Source: an uncultured Clostridia bacterium
Lineage (GTDB): Bacteria; Bacillota; Clostridia; TANB77; CAG-508
DNA length: 9,963 bases
Assembly (NCBI GenBank): GCA_944393345.1
Contig: CALXZW010000043.1
Coordinates: 1 to 9,963, forward strand
Reading direction: 5' to 3'
Part shown: positions 6,366 to 9,963 of the stretch, one piece after another
How positions within the stretch are numbered: the first letter of the stretch is position 1
How the letters are laid out: the number at the start of each line of letters is the position of its first letter
Notes under the pieces: generated by a model
Databases searched by the model: none
What the model was told of the DNA's origin: nothing
The model's input: the letters and a program-made list of their open reading frames with translations, nothing else
Made by a program: the position numbers and the translations under genes

Positions 6366-7070
6366 CTATTCAATATATTTTGTTTTTATTTCACCATTGT
6401 ATTTTAATATTTCTACATTATCTTTTTTTTGTATTTCTATACTATGCCCTGATTTTCTTAATGTATCTACATATCCACCATTTCCTATTAACTCACTTTC
6501 TAAATATATTTGATTTCCTATAGCCTTTATTGTATATGGTGACAAGATTCTATTTCCATTTACTTTTATATATGTATCTACATTTACTATATCTGTCATA
6601 TTAATAATTCTTTGATCATTTATTGAAATTGCTTCTGCTCCAGCAAGTTTTAGAGCATTTACAATTACTAATAAATCATCTGCATTTATTTTAGGAACTT
6701 CTTCATCTTCTGTATCTCTTAAAAATATTTCTATTCCTTTTCCTTGCACATCTGTTTTTCCTAATAACATATTTACCTGTTCTAATTCATTATCAATTAC
6801 TTTTTCTGTTTCTTCATTTGATTTTTCTGTTTCCTTATATTCATTAAGTTTTTCTATTGTTTCATTATATTTACTATCTACTTCATCATATTTTTCTTTC
6901 CAATTTGCAAGTTCTTCTCTCAATTCTGCTTCTCTCATATTTTCTATAGATGTAATATCTGTTTGTTTCACAACTTTAAATTGCATTGACATTACTAAAA
7001 TTAATACAAAGCAAACTAATCCTACAATAATAATCATTGTAATTTTTCCTTTTTTTAATTTTTCCTTCAT
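6366..7070 (-). CDS. DUF881 division-cluster protein, second copy (YlxX/YlxW-like)
   Basis: Membrane-anchored extracytoplasmic protein of the DUF881 family, found in pairs between ftsQ and sbp in many Firmicutes; function not established. In the 234-residue product a transmembrane segment is at residues 12-29, a charged coiled-coil region at about 45-100, and the DUF881 core follows with GKGIEIFLRD, DLLVIVNALKLAGAEAISINDQRI and a C-terminal GGYVDTLRKSGHSIEI. It starts at ATG with GGAGGT just upstream, 14 nt after the first DUF881 gene. The two copies share order and motifs but are clearly diverged, consistent with an old duplication. Confidence 0.92.
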   Translation of the reverse strand: MKEKLKKGKITMIIIVGLVCFVLILVMSMQFKVVKQTDITSIENMREAELREELANWKEKYDEVDSKYNETIEKLNEYKETEKSNEETEKVIDNELEQVNMLLGKTDVQGKGIEIFLRDTEDEEVPKINADDLLVIVNALKLAGAEAISINDQRIINMTDIVNVDTYIKVNGNRILSPYTIKAIGNQIYLESELIGNGGYVDTLRKSGHSIEIQKKDNVEILKYNGEIKTKYIE

Positions 7071-7084
7071 TTTTACCTCCTAAC

Positions 7085-7801
7085 TTAGTTAATATTTTGA
7101 GCATATTTATATGTTAAAACTCCTGTATATTTTGGTATTGTTATTTTATTTACTTGTTTCAAATCTACATCTAAGTGTTTCTCTTTTAAATTTCTCACAT
7201 AACCTCCTGGTCTGTTTAATCCTGCTAATTGTTCTGGTAATCCGATTGCATTTATTACAAATGGTGTTCCTACTTTTTCTTTATTTATATCTATAATATT
7301 TCCTCCACATATAATTCCTGTTGTTGGGACTATTCTTTGTCCATTGATTGATATTGCTTCTGCTCCAGCATTTTTTAATTCATTTATTACTGCTAAAATA
7401 TCACCATCATGTATTACTAATGAATTCGGATCGAACACAGAATTTATATCTAATTTGCTATCATTTAATGTTATAGTTACACCTGGTCCTGTAACTTCAT
7501 CTAAACCAATTATCTTATTTGCAATTTTTATTTCTTCTTGTTTTTTAGTAAGTTCTTCATTATTTTCTGTTGATATTTCCCTTTGCTTTTCTAACTCTTG
7601 TTCGGCTTTTTCTAAATCTTTGTATTTATTATCATATTTTTCTTTGTATTTTAAAACTTCTGCTCTTAATTCATTTTCTTCATAATTTTGACTTACAACT
7701 ATATTACTACCTTTAACAGTTTTAGCTTGTATAAACATTCCTAATGTTAAAGCAAAACACATTAATCCTAAAACTACACTTGTTGTTATTTTTTGGTTCA
7801 T
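7085..7801 (-). CDS. DUF881 division-cluster protein, first copy (YlxW/YlxX-like)
   Basis: The first of the two DUF881 proteins, 238 residues. It has an N-terminal membrane anchor (residues 7-25, VVLGLMCFALTLGMFI), a coiled coil (about 45-90, rich in Glu and Lys), then the family core with GPGVTITLNDS, ILAVINELKNAGAEAISINGQRI, the conserved GG-I segment, and GGYVRNLKEKHLDVDLK near the end. It starts at ATG (7799-7801) with GAGGTG upstream and lies 27 nt after ftsQ. Membrane topology suggests an extracytoplasmic role alongside FtsQ; no enzymatic motif is visible. Confidence 0.92.
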   Translation of the reverse strand: MNQKITTSVVLGLMCFALTLGMFIQAKTVKGSNIVVSQNYEENELRAEVLKYKEKYDNKYKDLEKAEQELEKQREISTENNEELTKKQEEIKIANKIIGLDEVTGPGVTITLNDSKLDINSVFDPNSLVIHDGDILAVINELKNAGAEAISINGQRIVPTTGIICGGNIIDINKEKVGTPFVINAIGLPEQLAGLNRPGGYVRNLKEKHLDVDLKQVNKITIPKYTGVLTYKYAQNIN

Positions 7802-7828
7802 ATTAGCACCTCTTTCTATTTATTAAGT

Positions 7829-8833
7829 TTATAATTTTTCTCTAAAATATGGTTCAAATTTATTATTTAAATCTCCGTTGACATACACATCTCCGGCTTT
7901 ACCTTTTTCTGTTTCTATAATTGCTGATACAAATAACATCTTATTATTTAAATTTGAATTATCCCCTATATGTATATTTTTTTGTTCTTCTTTCATATAT
8001 ATAATATAATTATTTTTATTAGTTATGTCAATACTTGTTATCTTTTCCGCTAAATTATTTTCTTTAGCTGTATTTATTATTTTTATTACATCCTCTAATT
8101 TTATCAAATCATTATTATTTAATCTTTTTCCTAATTCTATTTCTTCTTCCTTTGTCTCTGTTCCATAAATTATTGGCATTCCCTTTGTATCTTCAGAAAT
8201 TTCTAAAATATATCCTTGAGTATTTATATATGCATATTTACCCATAAAACTTATACAATAACTTGCAACTCTTTCTATAACTTCAATTTCTACCGTACTT
8301 GGTATTTTTCTAGTTATTTTTAATGTTTCTATATACGGATTAGTTTTTATATTATTTTCAATTTCTATCTTATTGAATCTAAATATATTTTGTCCTTCTG
8401 TTAAACCTGACAAACTTTTTACCGTATCTGTTGAAACTTCTGCATTGTTAATTACTTTTATTTCTTTTATATTAAATATTGGAGATACCATTGCAAACGT
8501 TATCCCACCTGCTAAGATTAGAATAATAACAACAATTTTTAATATTCTTTTTATTTTTTTATTTCTCTTATTTCTTTTTTGTGCTAATTTTGTAGCTTTC
8601 TTTTTTTCTTCTTCTGCTTTTTTTATTCTATTTCGATTTGTCATTTTAATAACTGTTTCTGTTTCCAAGTCAAATTCTTCTTCTTCTGCTTTTTTTTGAT
8701 TGTTTTGTCTTATTCTTTTTTCTCTTTCCTTATTTTTTTTCTTTGCAATTTTTTCATCAATCAATTTCCTATTATTTTGTTCTTCATCTAAATAAAAGAG
8801 ATTCACATTTTCTACTTTTTTACTTTTAAACAA
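7829..8833 (-). CDS. ftsQ: Cell division protein FtsQ/DivIB
   Basis: Bitopic membrane protein that, with FtsL and FtsB/DivIC, regulates septal peptidoglycan synthesis. The 334-residue product has a long, very charged cytoplasmic N-terminus (residues 1-96, rich in Lys, Glu and Arg, probably helical) and one transmembrane segment (about 97-116). An extracytoplasmic POTRA domain follows (about 119-190, FNIKEIKVINN, LTEGQNIFRFN, NPYIETLKITRKIPSTVEIEVIER). Beyond it lies the FtsQ-type beta region (YAYINTQGYILEI). The start is TTG (8831-8833) with AAGGAGG (8841-8847) 7 nt upstream. It heads the ftsQ-DUF881-DUF881-sbp series. The extended N-terminus is common in DivIB of Firmicutes. Confidence 0.92.
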   Translation of the reverse strand: MFKSKKVENVNLFYLDEEQNNRKLIDEKIAKKKNKEREKRIRQNNQKKAEEEEFDLETETVIKMTNRNRIKKAEEEKKKATKLAQKRNKRNKKIKRILKIVVIILILAGGITFAMVSPIFNIKEIKVINNAEVSTDTVKSLSGLTEGQNIFRFNKIEIENNIKTNPYIETLKITRKIPSTVEIEVIERVASYCISFMGKYAYINTQGYILEISEDTKGMPIIYGTETKEEEIELGKRLNNNDLIKLEDVIKIINTAKENNLAEKITSIDITNKNNYIIYMKEEQKNIHIGDNSNLNNKMLFVSAIIETEKGKAGDVYVNGDLNNKFEPYFREKL

Positions 8834-8854
8834 AACTTGTCCTCCTTCTTTTAC

Positions 8855-8877
8855 AAAGGTGTATTCCTTACACCTTT
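8855..8877. other. Hairpin spanning the murA stop, before ftsQ
   Basis: A perfect 9-bp inverted repeat (8855-8863 and 8869-8877) with a 5-nt loop; its edge includes the first base of the murA stop triplet. No T-run follows on the minus strand, so it is not a typical leftward terminator. T-rich sequence does follow on the plus strand. It may stabilise or attenuate the murA-ftsQ transcript. Confidence 0.45.
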
Positions 8878-9803
8878 TATAATTTATTTATATCTATTCC
8901 TAAATTTTTTAATTTGTATTCAAATTTTTCATATCCCCTTAATATATATTCTATATTATCTATTGTTGTCATCCCTTTTGCCGCAGAACCTGCTATTACT
9001 AGTGCCGCTCCCCCTCTTAAATCTGTTGCCAAAACATTTGCTCCATATAATTTTCTTACACCTTTTATTATTGCTGTTTTCCCTTCTATTGTGAATTTTG
9101 CTCCCATTCTTGCTAATTCTTGTAAATATTTATATCTATTTTCAAATATATTCTCAATTATTACTGATGTTCCTTTAGCAAGTGTTAGTGTTGTACCAAA
9201 TATTGACTGCATATCTGTTGGAAATCCAGGATATGGCATGGTTTTTATATCTACTGCTCTTATTTTTTTAGGTACATTTATTTCTATTTTATTCTTTTCA
9301 ATTTTAATATTACTTCCTGCTTCTTCTAACTTATCTATTATTGGAGTTATATGATTCGCTTCCACATTTTTTAAAATAATATTTCCATTTGTTATTGCTG
9401 ATAAACATAAAAATGTTCCCGTTTCTATTCTATCTGGCATAATATTATAACTTACATCTTTTAATTCTTTTACACCATCTATTTTTATTACATTTGAACC
9501 TGCACCTTGAATTTTTGCTCCCATTCTATTTAAAAAATTCTGTAAATCTATTATTTCAGGCTCTCTTGCTGCATTTGTTATTATAGTTGTTCCTTCTGCT
9601 TGACAAGTTGCTAATATTATATTTTCTGTTGCACCCACACTTGGAAAATCTAAGTGTATTTTTTCTGGTATTATTTTATCACAATTACAGGTAATATTTC
9701 CATAGTTTTTACTAATATTTATTCCTAATTTTTCAAAAGATTTTAAATGCAAATCTATAGGTCTTGTTCCAATATCACACCCTCCTGTTTGTGATAGTTT
9801 GTG
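8877..9803 (-). pseudogene. murA: 5'-truncated murA (UDP-N-acetylglucosamine 1-carboxyvinyltransferase)
   Basis: MurA transfers enolpyruvate from PEP to UDP-GlcNAc, the first committed step of peptidoglycan synthesis, and is normally about 420 residues. Here only about 308 residues remain, beginning at KLSQTGGCDIGTRPIDLHLK. GGC carries the catalytic Cys (Cys115 in E. coli, codon 9777-9779), the target of fosfomycin. Also present are NAAREPEIIDLQNFL, PYPGFPTDMQS with the catalytic Asp, and TDLRGGAALVIAG near the end. Roughly 110 N-terminal residues are missing, including the Lys-Asn pair near position 22 that binds substrate. The frame hits TGA at 9816-9818 just upstream, and the DNA beyond encodes something else in another frame. 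A start at TTG 9750-9752 is not credible because it lies inside the conserved motif and lacks the Cys. The gene therefore looks split by an insertion, with its 5' part presumably beyond the window. Confidence 0.85.
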
Positions 9804-9807
9804 GATA
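9773..9807. repeat. Dyad and tandem repeat at the murA junction, possible attachment site
   Basis: On the plus strand TATCACA (9773-9779) and TGTGATA (9790-9796) form a 7-bp dyad with a 10-nt centre over the codons for the GGC motif. Overlapping it, GTTTGTGATA (9787-9796) is followed directly by GTTTGTGGATA (9797-9807), a near-perfect tandem repeat. Serine recombinases bind imperfect dyads around a two-base crossover, so this is a candidate attL/attR. The exact crossover cannot be placed from one junction. Confidence 0.35.
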
Positions 9808-9963
9808 CATGAATTTCAAGTGAAATGCTAAACCTCCATTTTCATAGAGTTCTTTGTACATTTCGTCATTTAAGTTATATTCTTCTTTTTGCTCTTTTGT
9901 TATTTCTTTTGGATCAAATACTACAATTTTGTCAAATAATCTTGATAGTTCTTCTTTTGTTAG
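9775..9963 (-). CDS. C-terminal end of a probable large serine recombinase (partial)
   Basis: An open frame enters from the right edge and ends at TGA 9775-9777, giving 62 residues. It opens LTKEELSRLFDKIVVFDPKE, which resembles the segment after the coiled coil in large serine recombinases (pattern LT-E-L--L-(D/E)KIVV). A charged stretch and ENGGLAFHLKF then lead to the end, ITNRRV. No catalytic domain is in the window, so the family call rests on this tail only. The frame runs across the point where murA homology starts and stops 27 bases inside the murA remnant, overlapping it in a different frame. This is the arrangement expected when an integrase gene lies at the very end of an integrated element. 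Confidence 0.5.
   Translation of the reverse strand, partial: LTKEELSRLFDKIVVFDPKEITKEQKEEYNLNDEMYKELYENGGLAFHLKFMYPQTITNRRV
9804..9963. mobile_element. End of an element inserted in murA
   Basis: From about 9804 rightward the sequence no longer matches MurA in any frame and instead encodes the recombinase-like tail. The boundary is approximate (9785-9815). The nature of the element (prophage, integrative element or excisable intervening element) cannot be told from this short end. Confidence 0.45.

Noticed and set aside
8877..9752. murA read as a 291-residue gene starting at TTG 9750-9752.
   Set aside because: The codon lies inside the conserved RPIDLHL motif, has no ribosome site, and would exclude the catalytic Cys, so it is not a real start.
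1..9963. CRISPR arrays, tRNA genes and insertion sequences.
   Set aside because: No regularly spaced long repeats, cloverleaf-like segments or transposase frames were seen; the only mobile signal is the recombinase-like tail at the right edge.

Overview
The window is very AT-rich and carries, almost entirely on the minus strand, the division and sporulation gene cluster of an endospore-forming Firmicute, most likely a gut-type Clostridia. Reading in the direction of transcription (right to left) the order is murA remnant, ftsQ/divIB, two DUF881 genes, sbp, ftsA, ftsZ, spoIIGA, sigE, sigG and a ylmC/ymxH-family gene. The division-to-sporulation order matches the Bacillus subtilis divIB-ylxW-ylxX-sbp-ftsAZ-spoIIGA-sigE-sigG region. 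spoIIGA, sigE and sigG identify a spore former.

Layout by region. 1-338 holds no gene; it has two strong sigma-A-type promoters on the minus strand and a leader resembling those in front of rRNA operons, so an rrn operon probably begins just left of the window. 339-592 is a ylmC/ymxH gene ending in an intrinsic terminator. 640-1413 is sigG with a forespore-type promoter in front. 1477-2215 is sigE and 2386-3279 is spoIIGA, which makes the protease that activates pro-SigE. A long hairpin terminator (3342-3385) separates this sporulation block from ftsZ and ftsA. ftsA has its own consensus promoter, preceded by four 11-bp-phased hexamers that fit the WalR/YycF binding pattern. Sbp, the DUF881 pair and FtsQ are membrane-associated division proteins packed with short gaps. 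At the right edge murA is broken: only the part from just before the catalytic Cys onward remains, and the sequence beyond encodes the C-terminal tail of what looks like a large serine recombinase.

The most striking signal is that sigE and the ylmC/ymxH gene each need a single +1 frame change to encode the full family protein. Both shifts fall at the identical heptamer CTT-CGG-A, between a conserved Leu and Gly. By eye, these are the only two in-frame CGG codons among roughly 2,900 codons in the window. A slippery Leu codon followed by a very rare or unassigned Arg codon is the same logic as known programmed +1 frameshift sites, so regulated or constitutive +1 frameshifting at CUU-CGG is a serious hypothesis; a repeated sequencing artefact is the main alternative.

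The second notable feature is the split murA, which suggests an integrated mobile element targeting a conserved cell-wall gene next to the division cluster.
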